From Risungbinella massiliensis (GTDB lineage: Bacteria; Bacillota; Bacilli; Thermoactinomycetales; Thermoactinomycetaceae): a stretch of 64,000 nt of DNA. This document shows, in pieces, positions 7,705 to 16,172 of the stretch (positions within the stretch are counted from its first letter, which is position 1; every line of letters starts with the position of its first letter). Below the pieces are notes generated by a model, which searched no databases, had not been told where the DNA came from, and was given only the letters and a program-made list of their open reading frames with translations. The DNA lies in assembly GCF_000942395.1 (NCBI RefSeq), contig NZ_LN812102.1, positions 93,358 through 157,357 on the forward strand, given 5' to 3'. The position numbers and the translations under genes are program-made.

Positions 7705-9960
7705 ATGAGTGAATTGAATCAGGATCATATCGTAATCACAGGTGCGAGAGAAAACAACCTCAAGAACGTATCCTTGCGCATTCCCAAGCGGAAGATCACG
7801 ATCTTCACGGGGGTATCTGGATCAGGTAAGTCATCGATCGTCTTCGATACGATCGCCGCAGAATCCACGCGATTGCTAAATGAGAACTTCAGTATGTTCG
7901 TGCGAAATTTCCTGCCCCGCGTTCCACAGCCGGATACAGACTCGATCGAAAATCTTAGCATGGCTGTTATTGTAGATCAGAAGCGGCTGGGCGGCGGTTC
8001 CCATTCTACAATGGGCACGATTACCGATATTTCTCCCATTCTCCGTCTTCTCTTTTCCCGAGTGGGACAGCCCTATGTTGGACCAGTGAACATGTTTTCG
8101 TTTAACGATCCGCAAGGCATGTGTCCCGAGTGCAACGGGATCGGTCGCAAGCTGGGCGTCGACATGGGCAAGGCGGTGGACATGTCAAAGTCGTTGAATG
8201 AAGGGGCTATTATGCTGCCGGACTATTCGGTGGGCGGCTGGGAGTGGAACATGATCGTGCAGTCGGGGGACTTCGATCTCGACAAGAAGCTAAGCAATTA
8301 TTCGGATGAGGAACTGGAGCAACTGCTGTACGCCAAGGCAAGGAAAGTTAAGATGGATTTCGCCGGTAAGGCAACGAATATTACAGTGGAAGGCGTTATA
8401 GAGAAGTTCACCAACAAATATATCAAGCAGGATGTGAAGATGAAGTCCGAGCGCACGCAAAAAGCGGTTGCGCCATTCATCTCTGAAGGTCCGTGCTCCA
8501 GTTGCCACGGCGCAAGACTCAGTCAAGCAGCGCTCAGCTGCAGGATTAATGGACTCAACATTGCAGAAATGTCCTCCATGGAGGTTGGTCAGCTTATCCG
8601 TGTCATTCAGGAGATAGTTGATCCCGTAGCCGCGCCGATCGTTAAGTCGCTGTCGGAGCGCTTGCGGCATCTGGTGGATATCGGACTTGACTACTTGACG
8701 TTGGACCGCGAGACGGATACATTGTCCGGTGGCGAATCGCAACGCGTTAAGATGGTGAAGCATCTGAGCGGTAGTCTGGTAGATGTTACTTACATTTTCG
8801 ATGAGCCCAGCGTTGGTCTGCACCCCCGTGATGTTCACCGGTTAAATGAATTGCTTCAGAAGCTAAGCAACAAGGGCAATACCGTGATCGTCGTCGAGCA
8901 TGATCCCGATGTGATCAAAGTGGCGGACCATATCGTAGACGTCGGGCCTCATGCCGGTAGTCGTGGCGGTACCATCGTATATGAAGGTAGCTTTCAAGGC
9001 TTGTTGGAGGCAGATACGCTGACGGGCAACCATATGAATCGGCCACTCCAGCTAAAGAACGATTGGAGACAGCCATCTGGTAAGTTATCTATCAAGGATG
9101 CCACACTGCATAACCTGCGGAACGTAAGTGTAGATATTCCAACTGGAGTGATGACAGTCGTTTCGGGTGTCGCCGGCTCGGGCAAGAGTACGCTGATTAA
9201 CGAAGTATTCCTAAGCCAGCATCCGGATGCGATCGTTATCGACCAATCGGCGGTAGGAGTGTCAACACGCTCGAATCCCGCGACCTACACGGGAATTATG
9301 GATGATGTACGAAAGGCATTTGCTTCCACGAACAAGGTCAGCCAAAGCTTGTTCAGCTTCAACTCCAAGGGGGCTTGCGAGAATTGTCAAGGGCTGGGTG
9401 TTGTGTATACAGACCTTGGATTCCTTGACAGTGTGAAGCTACCATGCGAAGTATGTGGAGGTAAACGGTTCAAGGAAGAGGTACTTGCGTATAAACTGAA
9501 CGGCAAGTCCATTGCAGAAGTGCTGGAGATGACGGTGGAGCAGGCATTGGACTTTTTTCAGCTAAAAAAGGTTGTACCTAAGCTCCAGGCGATGAGTGAT
9601 GTGGGGCTGAACTATATTACACTCGGCCAGCCCCTCAGTACGCTCTCGGGTGGGGAATGCCAGCGCATCAAGCTGGCAAGCGAGCTGCATAAGAAGGGCA
9701 GTATCTACGTGATGGACGAACCGACAACCGGCCTACATATGTCTGATATCGGTCATCTTCTGGGGATCATGAACCGGCTCGTAGATGCCGGCAATACGGT
9801 GATCGTCATCGAGCACAACCTCGATGTGATCAGCCAAGCGGATTGGATCATCGATATGGGACCAGACGGAGGCAGTAAGGGCGGCCAAGTGGTATTCGAG
9901 GGCACACCTTCGCAGATCATTGATGCGAAGCAGTCGATTACGGGAAGATACTTGAAGTAG
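7705..9960 (+). CDS. UvrA-like ABC protein, drug-resistance type (UvrA paralogue)
   Basis: A protein of about 751 residues with two ABC ATPase halves. It shows Walker A motifs GVSGSGKSS and GVAGSGKST, signatures LSGGESQRVK and LSGGECQRIK, and zinc-finger pairs CPECNG/CSSCHG and CENCQG/CEVCGG. Housekeeping UvrA has about 940 residues and a UvrB-binding insert, which is missing here. Short paralogues of this class include DrrC-like antibiotic-protection proteins. The gene is visibly GC-richer than its neighbours (a sampled 60-base line is 55% GC), suggesting transfer. The start is uncertain: ATG 7693 has AGGAG only 2 bases away, while 7705 matches the usual MSEL-like start. Confidence 0.88.
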   Translation: MSELNQDHIVITGARENNLKNVSLRIPKRKITIFTGVSGSGKSSIVFDTIAAESTRLLNENFSMFVRNFLPRVPQPDTDSIENLSMAVIVDQKRLGGGSHSTMGTITDISPILRLLFSRVGQPYVGPVNMFSFNDPQGMCPECNGIGRKLGVDMGKAVDMSKSLNEGAIMLPDYSVGGWEWNMIVQSGDFDLDKKLSNYSDEELEQLLYAKARKVKMDFAGKATNITVEGVIEKFTNKYIKQDVKMKSERTQKAVAPFISEGPCSSCHGARLSQAALSCRINGLNIAEMSSMEVGQLIRVIQEIVDPVAAPIVKSLSERLRHLVDIGLDYLTLDRETDTLSGGESQRVKMVKHLSGSLVDVTYIFDEPSVGLHPRDVHRLNELLQKLSNKGNTVIVVEHDPDVIKVADHIVDVGPHAGSRGGTIVYEGSFQGLLEADTLTGNHMNRPLQLKNDWRQPSGKLSIKDATLHNLRNVSVDIPTGVMTVVSGVAGSGKSTLINEVFLSQHPDAIVIDQSAVGVSTRSNPATYTGIMDDVRKAFASTNKVSQSLFSFNSKGACENCQGLGVVYTDLGFLDSVKLPCEVCGGKRFKEEVLAYKLNGKSIAEVLEMTVEQALDFFQLKKVVPKLQAMSDVGLNYITLGQPLSTLSGGECQRIKLASELHKKGSIYVMDEPTTGLHMSDIGHLLGIMNRLVDAGNTVIVIEHNLDVISQADWIIDMGPDGGSKGGQVVFEGTPSQIIDAKQSITGRYLK

Positions 9961-10045
9961 TCATCAAATTTACTTTCGTATAAAGAGATTAAGCGTAAAA
10001 CCACTGTTACAAAATCAACGTTATATAGAGAGATTGAGAAGAGAG

Positions 10046-10080
10046 GATTGACTAGGAATTAATCTAGTCGCTTTTTTTGT
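10046..10080 (+). terminator. Rho-independent terminator
   Basis: GACTAG and CTAGTC arms close a short loop and are followed by GCTTTTTTTG. Just before it, an in-frame stretch without start codon (about 9974-10045) ends KSTLYREIEKRGLTRN, possibly a relic of an HTH-type protein. Confidence 0.7.
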
Positions 10081-10234
10081 CTAGAAAATTTTCTTGTTTA
10101 GAGCATCTGAGGCACGTTTTGCGGGATTTTTTTATATGATTCGTGTTAAGGATGGATAAAAGTTGTGATAGTATCACAGATCTTTAGGTAAGATTATTTC
10201 ACTAAAACTGTGATGGCTTTGCTATTTTCGCTGT

Positions 10235-10432
10235 GTGCTATTTTTTACTTTTCCTAAGTTTGTGATGCTTGTCACTGCAGATCAAGGAGCTCATGAGTTT
10301 GTAGCATATCTTGTGATAATAGTGGGTTACGGAATGCTAATTGCCTGGGCTATTCTGTTGTCTTCTGCTTTGCGGATTATTAGTTGCTCATTAAAAAAAG
10401 TATTTGAGATAATTAAGAGTAAATCCAGATGA
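10235..10432 (+). CDS. Small hydrophobic protein, possibly decayed
   Basis: A 65-residue frame from GTG 10235 with two hydrophobic stretches and a basic tail (KKVFEIIKSKSR), suggesting a small membrane protein. A second hydrophobic frame begins just upstream (GTGATGGCTTTGCTATTTTC at 10209) and stops at 10254, so the gene may be one frameshifted protein with its N-terminus in another frame. No good ribosome binding site is seen. No family is recognised. Confidence 0.3.
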   Translation: MLFFTFPKFVMLVTADQGAHEFVAYLVIIVGYGMLIAWAILLSSALRIISCSLKKVFEIIKSKSR

Positions 10433-10448
10433 TTAAAGGTGTGGTTTT

Positions 10449-10562
10449 ATGGGTTTTGATGTTGTTTTGTATGACCACAAGGGTCAAAAACTTGAGTTTT
10501 TTGAACTCTCCCAAAGTCTAAATAACGCAAATAAAGGTAATAGGTTTTGTCCAATCATTTGA
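10449..10562 (+). pseudogene. Truncated N-terminal fragment of a hypothetical protein
   Basis: ATG 10449, preceded by AAAGGTG, opens a frame reading MGFDVVLYDHKGQKLEFFEL and then SQSLNNA. After that the reading runs antisense into the 3' end of another broken gene. The start looks like a real protein N-terminus. The join near 10518-10535, where two truncated genes meet tail to tail, looks like a deletion or rearrangement scar. Confidence 0.4.
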
Positions 10563-10841
10563 TAGTTCGTTTCTTCTGATGATCAGAGCATTATTTTCAT
10601 AGTCAGCATCAAAATCTTCAAAACAACCGAAAATATATAAGAAAAAATCCCTATTACCAAGATTTAACTGGTTATAATCATGTTTCAACTGAGCAATAGA
10701 ACTCTTTGGTTTTTTACACCACTTACAAATTGGCCACTTATCTATTGGAAATCCTCAAGGGTAGCCTCCAAATTTTTCATAAAATCTATTGAAAGTATGA
10801 GTCACTGGATAGAGCTTACAATACGGCCTATAATAAAACAT
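10518..10841 (-). pseudogene. Minus-strand gene interrupted by one in-frame TGA
   Basis: On the minus strand, GAGGAG sits 9 bases before ATG 10841. The frame runs 107 codons to TAG 10520-10518 with a single internal TGA at codon 29 (10757-10755). The product has FYEKFGGYP before the stop, then GFPIDKWPICKWCKKP (a CxxC pair) and FLYIFGCFEDFDADYEN. The composition and good ribosome binding site argue for a real gene disrupted by a point mutation, probably also truncated at its 3' end. The family is not identified; it recalls DUF1963-like proteins only vaguely. Confidence 0.55.
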
Positions 10842-11092
10842 TGCCAATTAGCTCCTCTATATAGACAAATATTTTTAGTCCTTGTTTCTCTTAAGCTACT
10901 GCATGATCCGAACGGAACGGTAAGCTCATCGAAAAGAAAGACACCAGTTTCTGGAGCGCTTTTTGATACGTATCAAACAACATATAATACGTTAAACCAA
11001 GTCGCACAACTAGATTTACTGGTGAGTGGACAAGTCACATACTTTAATATTCATGGCAATCATTTACAACAAGTATACTCAAAGATCCATGG

Positions 11093-11800
11093 TTAACGAT
11101 TGGTGTCTGTTAATCGAATCAATTTGTATAAATAGTAGAGGCCTCTCATCTGAGACTTGTTGGTATTATTTAAGTAAATTAAGATTTTTTCTGCGAGCTT
11201 CATCACATGCTCTATATTATGATCATCTATCGAAGCAATCGATTTTTTTAGACTCACTGTGTCCTTGGAATATACAGAGCTTTGAAGCGCCTGAATCAAC
11301 CTAATTTTAAACAAATGTGCTTCGCTATATTGACGGTAATCGTTTGCAGGGTCCCGTTCTGCAGTAATTAGGCTTACTTTCTCCCAATAGCGGATTGCCG
11401 ATTTAGGCACACCTGTCCGTAGAGAGGTCTCATTGATGTTGAAGCGTTTCGTTAGGTCGTGAGCTTGACTTCCATCAGCGTATACTTCCAACTCCTTAAT
11501 TAATTTCTCCACCCTCGCTTTTTCCCGATACAAAGAAACTTCCCTCTCCTTAACGATCCAAAGAGCTTTATCCAACTCTCCTCTCTGGAGACAATGTAGC
11601 ACTTCGGTTGTCATTTCCATCCCAAACGCAGGAGCCATTGCTTGAATACATGCCAAATAGGTCTCATGTTGCTCTGTATAAATGCGGTAGCCATTTGCCG
11701 ATCGATCTGCAGGAGGAATCAACCCCTTTGCTTCATAGTTTCTTATCGTGCTAGCGCTCATCTTGAATTTCTCTGACATTTTTTTTGGCCGTAAGACCAT
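11093..11800 (-). CDS. MerR-family regulator with two HTH domains in tandem
   Basis: A 235-residue protein with two MerR-like winged HTH units in one chain: the first at about residues 8-35 (MSASTIRNYEAKGLIPP), the second at about 120-150 (INETSLRTGVPKSAIRYWEK). Helical linkers follow each unit. A single chain could therefore act as a pseudo-dimer. It is transcribed divergently from the streptogramin-resistance operon, about 155 bp away. The gap has an AACATT...AATGTT dyad at 11829-11852 overlapping a TATAAT-like -10 for this gene. Control of the vat-vgb operon is a reasonable inference. Confidence 0.85.
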   Translation of the reverse strand: MVLRPKKMSEKFKMSASTIRNYEAKGLIPPADRSANGYRIYTEQHETYLACIQAMAPAFGMEMTTEVLHCLQRGELDKALWIVKEREVSLYREKARVEKLIKELEVYADGSQAHDLTKRFNINETSLRTGVPKSAIRYWEKVSLITAERDPANDYRQYSEAHLFKIRLIQALQSSVYSKDTVSLKKSIASIDDHNIEHVMKLAEKILIYLNNTNKSQMRGLYYLYKLIRLTDTNR

Positions 11801-11955
11801 ACTATCTCTCCTCGAAGAAAATACATCAAAACATTAAAACCATTATAATGTTTTTTCTGAGTTTCTCGTTTTTCCCTTCAATATTTTCCTGAAACCTTCC
11901 AATTAGCTTACATGTTATACAATGAATTTAGAACTAATCAAGGAGGCTTATTATT

Positions 11956-12444
11956 TTGGAAAAACACCCCCTTGTCTTCCGACAGGATATGACGATCGAA
12001 GAAATTGGCAAAGAAGGTAACCGGTATATTACATCAGTATGGAAGTCTTTGCATGATTCAATGCATGAGCAATTAACGGCCGCTTTTCGTGAAATCGAGG
12101 ATGCTGCTTACGGTCTGTATTTGGATCAGTTGATGCCGAAACTATTTGATTACTTAGCGGACGTTGGGTTCGAAGCAATGGAACCCCTTGAGGAAAATGA
12201 TTTTGTAATTGGAAAATGCTTAATTTTCCGAAACTCGCTTGAAAAATGGGGATCCGAAGAGAACAGATCAAGAATATTTTGGAACGTTATTCGTCATAAG
12301 CATGGCCAGCCTGTTGGAACATTATTGACAGAAATTCCTCACTCTCATTTGAAGTTTGATATCCCCTCGGCACCGGTCCTATATACATTAAGGGAGACCG
12401 TCAAGGAGCAGATCGTACAAGGAATTCGAAAAATTAAGGAATAG
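11956..12444 (+). CDS. Hypothetical protein, first gene of the vat-vgb operon
   Basis: A 162-residue soluble protein not assigned to a family. No signal peptide, membrane segment or cysteine motif is visible. It is helical in its first half (REIEDAAYGLYLDQLMPKLF) with a strand-rich centre. AAGGAGG at 11940-11946 fixes the start at TTG 11956. It precedes vat by 13 bases and lies divergent from the tandem MerR gene, so it is probably co-regulated. A role in resistance cannot be claimed. Confidence 0.7.
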   Translation: MEKHPLVFRQDMTIEEIGKEGNRYITSVWKSLHDSMHEQLTAAFREIEDAAYGLYLDQLMPKLFDYLADVGFEAMEPLEENDFVIGKCLIFRNSLEKWGSEENRSRIFWNVIRHKHGQPVGTLLTEIPHSHLKFDIPSAPVLYTLRETVKEQIVQGIRKIKE

Positions 12445-12457
12445 AGAGGAGCAGATC

Positions 12458-13093
12458 ATGATAGGTCCTGACCCAAATGACAAGTATCCTATACCTGGAA
12501 ACTCCAATTTACAGTTTATTAAAAATATGATTACAAAGCCGAACATTATTGTTGGAGATTACTCCTATTACGATGCATTAAATGGAGAATCGTTCGAAGA
12601 TCAAGTATTGTACCATTATGAGATCATTGGAACAAAATTGATTATCGGCAAGTTTTGTTCCATCGCTCCCGAAGTCAGATTTCTCATGGATGGCGGAAAT
12701 CATAGGATGGACGGGTCAACCTTTCCGTTCAACATTTTCGGCAACGGTTGGGAAGTACACACACCATCTTTGAAAGATTTGCCGATCAAGGGGGATTCGA
12801 TCGTCGGTAATGATGTCTGGATTGGCAGACGTGCGACCATCATGCCCGGTGTACGGATTGGTGATGGAGCAATCATAGGCGCTGAAGCAGTAGTCGTAAA
12901 AGATGTTGAACCGTATACGATCGTCGGTGGGAATCCTGCGAGGGAAATACAAAAACGCTTTTCACCAGAAATCATCCAAGAGTTGCTGGACATCCAATGG
13001 TGGGATGCCGAAATTGAGCTTATTAATTTGTATATCGGTGCCATTGTCAGCGGAGACATAAATACGCTGAGAAAGATGAAACAAAATCCCTAA
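12458..13093 (+). CDS. vat: Streptogramin A O-acetyltransferase (Vat family)
   Basis: A 211-residue xenobiotic acetyltransferase with a left-handed beta-helix made of hexapeptide repeats ([47 protein letters not shown]). It transfers acetyl from acetyl-CoA to the hydroxyl of group A streptogramins. The catalytic His is present at residue 82 (GGNHRMDG), at the same number as in VatD. GGAGCAG precedes ATG 12458. It is flanked by vgb 23 bases downstream, which would deal with group B streptogramins. Confidence 0.92.
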   Translation: MIGPDPNDKYPIPGNSNLQFIKNMITKPNIIVGDYSYYDALNGESFEDQVLYHYEIIGTKLIIGKFCSIAPEVRFLMDGGNHRMDGSTFPFNIFGNGWEVHTPSLKDLPIKGDSIVGNDVWIGRRATIMPGVRIGDGAIIGAEAVVVKDVEPYTIVGGNPAREIQKRFSPEIIQELLDIQWWDAEIELINLYIGAIVSGDINTLRKMKQNP

Positions 13094-13116
13094 TACAAAT
13101 CGGAGAGGGCCATGGT

Positions 13117-14010
13117 ATGAAGATCAGTATTCAAGAATACGCGGTACCTAGAGCAGAGTCAGGACCCTATGGAATTACAGCTGGGAAAGACGGTGCGATG
13201 TGGTTTACGGAACAAAAAGGAAACCGAATCGGGCGAATCGATATGAATGGTGAAGTCTTGTCTTATTCCATCCCAACCCCCAATGCAGGGGTTATGTCTA
13301 TCATTTCGGACCAGGAAGGCTTCTTATGGTTCACCGAATATCACGCCAATAAGATTGCGAGAATGTCGATGGACGGTCTATGCACAGAATACGAGCTTCC
13401 GACAGAAAACGCTTCGCCTTTTGGCATTACAGAGGGAGCGGACGGCGCAATATGGTTTACTGAAATGAGTAGCGGGAAGATCGGCAGGATAAGCAAATCA
13501 GGGGAGATCGCGGAGTTTGAGCTACCTAATCCGAAGTCGTTTCCTTCTTTTATTACTCAAGGTTCAGATGATGCATTATGGTTTACGCTCAATCAAAACA
13601 ATTCAATTGGAAGAATCACCATAAGAGGAGAAATACAGGAATACCCCATTCCGACTCCCAATTCCGGGCCGGTCGGTATTACAAGCGGACCCGATGGTGC
13701 CTTGTGGTTTGTTCAAATTCTAGGGAATAAGATCGGAAGAATGACAATCTTCGGTGAGGTTTGTGAATTTGTGATTCCAACGCCGAACGCTAGACCTCAT
13801 GCCATTGTTAGCGGAACTCATGATGATCTATGGTTCACGGAATGGGGTGGCAACCGAATCGGAAGAATTTCAACACAAGGCGAAATGTTGGAATATGAAA
13901 TCCCAACCCAGAATGCAGAGCCTCATGGTATCGCAGTTAGCCTGAGTGGTGACATTTGGTTCGTTGAAGAGTGTGATCAAGTTGGACGACTCGAATTGAA
14001 CGATGCATGA
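13117..14010 (+). CDS. vgb: Streptogramin B (virginiamycin B) lyase
   Basis: A 297-residue seven-bladed beta-propeller, with repeats such as [10 protein letters not shown] and [10 protein letters not shown]. Vgb linearises type B streptogramins by an elimination at the ester bond and needs Mg2+. The residues known to be catalytic in staphylococcal Vgb occur at identical numbers: His228 (RPHAI), Glu268 and His270 (AEPHG) and Glu284 (FVEEC). GGAGAGG lies 11 bases before the ATG. Together with vat this gives resistance to both synergistic components. Confidence 0.94.
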   Translation: MKISIQEYAVPRAESGPYGITAGKDGAMWFTEQKGNRIGRIDMNGEVLSYSIPTPNAGVMSIISDQEGFLWFTEYHANKIARMSMDGLCTEYELPTENASPFGITEGADGAIWFTEMSSGKIGRISKSGEIAEFELPNPKSFPSFITQGSDDALWFTLNQNNSIGRITIRGEIQEYPIPTPNSGPVGITSGPDGALWFVQILGNKIGRMTIFGEVCEFVIPTPNARPHAIVSGTHDDLWFTEWGGNRIGRISTQGEMLEYEIPTQNAEPHGIAVSLSGDIWFVEECDQVGRLELNDA

Positions 14011-14051
14011 TTCTGATTTATAACCTTTATTTTAGTGGGAGATGAGGGAGT

Positions 14052-14486
14052 TTGGCGCCATTTATAGCCCTTGTGGCATCCTTTTTATTGTTTCGAACAA
14101 TGGGCTTTCTCGGTTTGCCTATTTTTGATAATTGGCATTCATCATTAAAAGGGGCAGTGGTTGTCATGCTGCTGCTTACCGCTTCCGCTCATTGGGGGAA
14201 GAATCGTTCGGACCTAATCCGAATGGTTCCAAGACGCGACTGGATCGTGACGGCAACTGGACTTTTGGAAATCGCGGGTGCAATTGGCATTATGATTCCT
14301 GCTACTTCTTACACTGCTTGCGTGTGCTTAGTTGTGCTACTTATCGCCATGTTTCCAGCAAATGTCTATGCAGCTAAGCAGAAATTAACAATTGGGGGTA
14401 GGCCAGTGCCGAAGCTGTTTGTCCGCAGTTTGCTGCAGGTCGTATTTATAGCGGCGATCATATTCTCATTACCAATGTTCGGATAA
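14052..14486 (+). CDS. DoxX-like membrane protein
   Basis: A 144-residue protein with four hydrophobic segments, of the DoxX/DUF4870-like small membrane group. Features include HWGKNRSDLIRMVPRRDW between TM2 and TM3 and GLLEIAGAIGIMIP in TM3, typical of DoxX proteins. TTG 14052 is preceded by GAGGGAG. It is 41 bases behind vgb and is probably the last gene of that operon. Function is unknown; relatives are linked to redox or membrane stress. Confidence 0.75.
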   Translation: MAPFIALVASFLLFRTMGFLGLPIFDNWHSSLKGAVVVMLLLTASAHWGKNRSDLIRMVPRRDWIVTATGLLEIAGAIGIMIPATSYTACVCLVVLLIAMFPANVYAAKQKLTIGGRPVPKLFVRSLLQVVFIAAIIFSLPMFG

Positions 14487-14787
14487 TGAAATTAACAACA
14501 GCGGGAGAGCGTTTCACTGGCAGTGTAGAGGTCAGCTGTTCGGTCCCGTTCTACTCCACCAAAAATGATTACGTCTATGTAGTATTACGGTCATACTAAG
14601 AAGTCAAAAGACCTTCTGGTGAACTCTAAACAGTTCATTGGGAACTCTTTTTTTCGTGTTGATTGAGACATTGCAAATCGCTCGTATGTTAACTATTTTT
14701 ATCTACTGTTTACTCATTTTCTGTCTTATTTCTAATTATTTAAACTCTATAATTGATTCATAAATAAAAGAAAAAGGTAGGCAAATT
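14487..14787. other. Intergenic stretch without recognised gene
   Basis: It holds a short GAACT...AGTTC hairpin near 14625-14640 followed by a run of seven T (14648-14654), a possible weak terminator for the vgb operon. A TTGATTCATAAATAAA region precedes the next gene. Nothing else is seen. Confidence 0.5.
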
Positions 14788-14994
14788 ATGAATCATCCAG
14801 TAATGATAGCATCATTGGGGGCAGGGATTTTTACGTTAGGTTTTGGCCTCCTTATACAAAAAGTCCAGGTTGCAAGAGAATCAAAAAAGCCTGTGAAATC
14901 TTACCTAACCTATTACCTCAGCTCATTGTTACTTATGGCTATTGGAGCATTCCTGTTTTTGACTGGACTTGAGCTTGAAGCACAGTTCAATTAA
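14788..14994 (+). CDS. Small two-TM membrane protein
   Basis: A 68-residue protein with two hydrophobic helices (about residues 5-25 and 42-62) and a basic cytoplasmic loop QKVQVARESKKPVKS. ATG 14788 is preceded by AAGGTAGG. No family is recognised; it may be a small envelope protein. It stands alone. Confidence 0.55.
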   Translation: MNHPVMIASLGAGIFTLGFGLLIQKVQVARESKKPVKSYLTYYLSSLLLMAIGAFLFLTGLELEAQFN

Positions 14995-15239
14995 TTGGAT
15001 GGACATCTTCTGACAGTGTTTCAACAGTGCGTAAAACAATGATATCCAACAATATTTGACCAAGTTCCAGTATTTGCCTGAATGAATGACCAATCAACAC
15101 TTGAGGATTGAACTGTTTAACAATCACTCCCAAGAATAGTCATATACATGCTCCTAAAATGGAGTAGGTCTGGGTTGAGTGCTCTTATCTCGAATGTACG
15201 GTAGATTGGATCAGCCTCGGTTGAATCCCGTACACAAAG

Positions 15240-15280
15240 GAGACCGAAGACGATAGCGAATCGCAGGTCTTCTTTTTATT
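15240..15280 (+). terminator. Hairpin with T-run upstream of a 45-aa ORF
   Basis: AGACC and GGTCT arms with an inner CGAT/ATCG pairing are followed by TCTTTTTAT. It sits 20-55 bases before a strong ribosome binding site rather than behind a gene, so it may be an attenuator. The preceding 240 bases (14995-15239) hold no recognised gene. Confidence 0.55.
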
Positions 15281-15297
15281 GTCAAGGAGGTTAATTT

Positions 15298-15435
15298 ATG
15301 ACCGATGCTCGTAAGATATATACGATTTTCCCACAGCCTAAAAAGGCAAAGATGCTAGGCTATATTCAACGTGGGGTAACGCTGATACACTGGCTTGTAT
15401 TTCTTCTAACTATACAAATTGTATATATTTTCTGA
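15298..15435 (+). CDS. 45-residue peptide with one hydrophobic segment
   Basis: ATG 15298 is preceded by AAGGAGG at 15285-15291 with ideal spacing. The product has a basic N-terminal half (KIYTIFPQPKKAKMLGY) and a hydrophobic C-terminal half (LIHWLVFLLTIQIVYIF). It could be a small membrane peptide or the start of a larger membrane protein cut off by rearrangement; a paaX-like fragment lies directly downstream. No family is recognised. Confidence 0.4.
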   Translation: MTDARKIYTIFPQPKKAKMLGYIQRGVTLIHWLVFLLTIQIVYIF

Positions 15436-15448
15436 TAATATTTGAATA

Positions 15449-15510
15449 GGGTGAGACTATTGAGATCAAAATTCATGCTGGTATGGAGAGTATGTTGCAG
15501 GTAATAAAAT
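15449..15510 (+). pseudogene. Duplicated fragment of the paaX 5' end
   Basis: The bases from GGGTGAGACTATTGAGATC to TATGGAGAGTATGT copy the translation start region of paaX at 16162-16230 (GGGTGGGACTATTGAGACC ... TATGGAGAGTATGT), with a deletion of about 12 bases. The frame from TTG 15460 closes after 14 codons. It looks like the relic of a partial duplication. Confidence 0.6.
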
Positions 15511-15556
15511 ATTCATCTTATTACTAACAAACAGGATGATTTAAAAGGAGGAAAAA

Positions 15557-16093
15557 ATGTTAAGCCGACCAGAAAAAAGCGAATATGCCCCGTTTTATTC
15601 AACGTATATCGATCTAGTACCTGATGGTGATCTATTCCCAATTTTACAACAACAAATAGAAGAAACTATTTCTCTACTTCAAGACACAACTGAAATTCAA
15701 AGTCAATTCCGTTATGCCCCAGATAAATGGAGTTTAAAAGAAGTGATTGGCCATATAGCAGATGGGGAGAGGGTCATGAGTTATAGAGCACTCTGCATAG
15801 CGAGAGGAGAGACCCAAACTCTTCCAGGATTTGATGAGAAAATCTATAACCAAAATGCTACTTTTCATCATCAGTCAATGGAAGATCTCTTGGCAAACAT
15901 GAATATTGTTCGTCAGTCCACTATCCATTTGCTGAAAGGTTTGAGCCCTGAGGTTTGGTTGCGTCGTGGAATGGTAATTGGGTTTGAAATAACGGTTCGT
16001 GCGCTTGTCAGTATTATTGCTGGTCATGAACTTCATCATCGTCAAATTATAAAAGAACGTTATATGAGCTCGGATTCCTACCCGTCCAAGTGA
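15557..16093 (+). CDS. DinB_2-family protein
   Basis: A 178-residue DinB/DUF664-like protein. Its likely metal-binding histidines are in IGHIADGERVM (about residue 67) and in AGHELHHRQIIKERY (about residues 155-160). APDKWSLKEVIGHI is the family's conserved entry helix. GGAGGAAAAA precedes ATG 15557. It sits between the paaX fragment and paaX itself; no functional link is evident. The family includes thiol-dependent transferases, but the activity here is unknown. Confidence 0.85.
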   Translation: MLSRPEKSEYAPFYSTYIDLVPDGDLFPILQQQIEETISLLQDTTEIQSQFRYAPDKWSLKEVIGHIADGERVMSYRALCIARGETQTLPGFDEKIYNQNATFHHQSMEDLLANMNIVRQSTIHLLKGLSPEVWLRRGMVIGFEITVRALVSIIAGHELHHRQIIKERYMSSDSYPSK

Positions 16094-16172
16094 GGGATTA
16101 ATTGACAATCCTTTTCTCCTAACCCTATAATCGTAGATATTTTCAGGCAACGTCCGTACAGGGGTGGGACTA

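Noticed and set aside
10680-11096. 138-residue plus-strand frame
   Set aside because: Its first part is antisense to the TGA-interrupted minus-strand gene, which has the better ribosome binding site and composition. The last 60 residues could be a fragment of something but cannot be assigned.
15180-15240. tRNA-like look of CGGTTGAATCCCG near 15210-15225
   Set aside because: The stem around the T-loop-like bases does not pair, and no acceptor, D or anticodon arm could be built.
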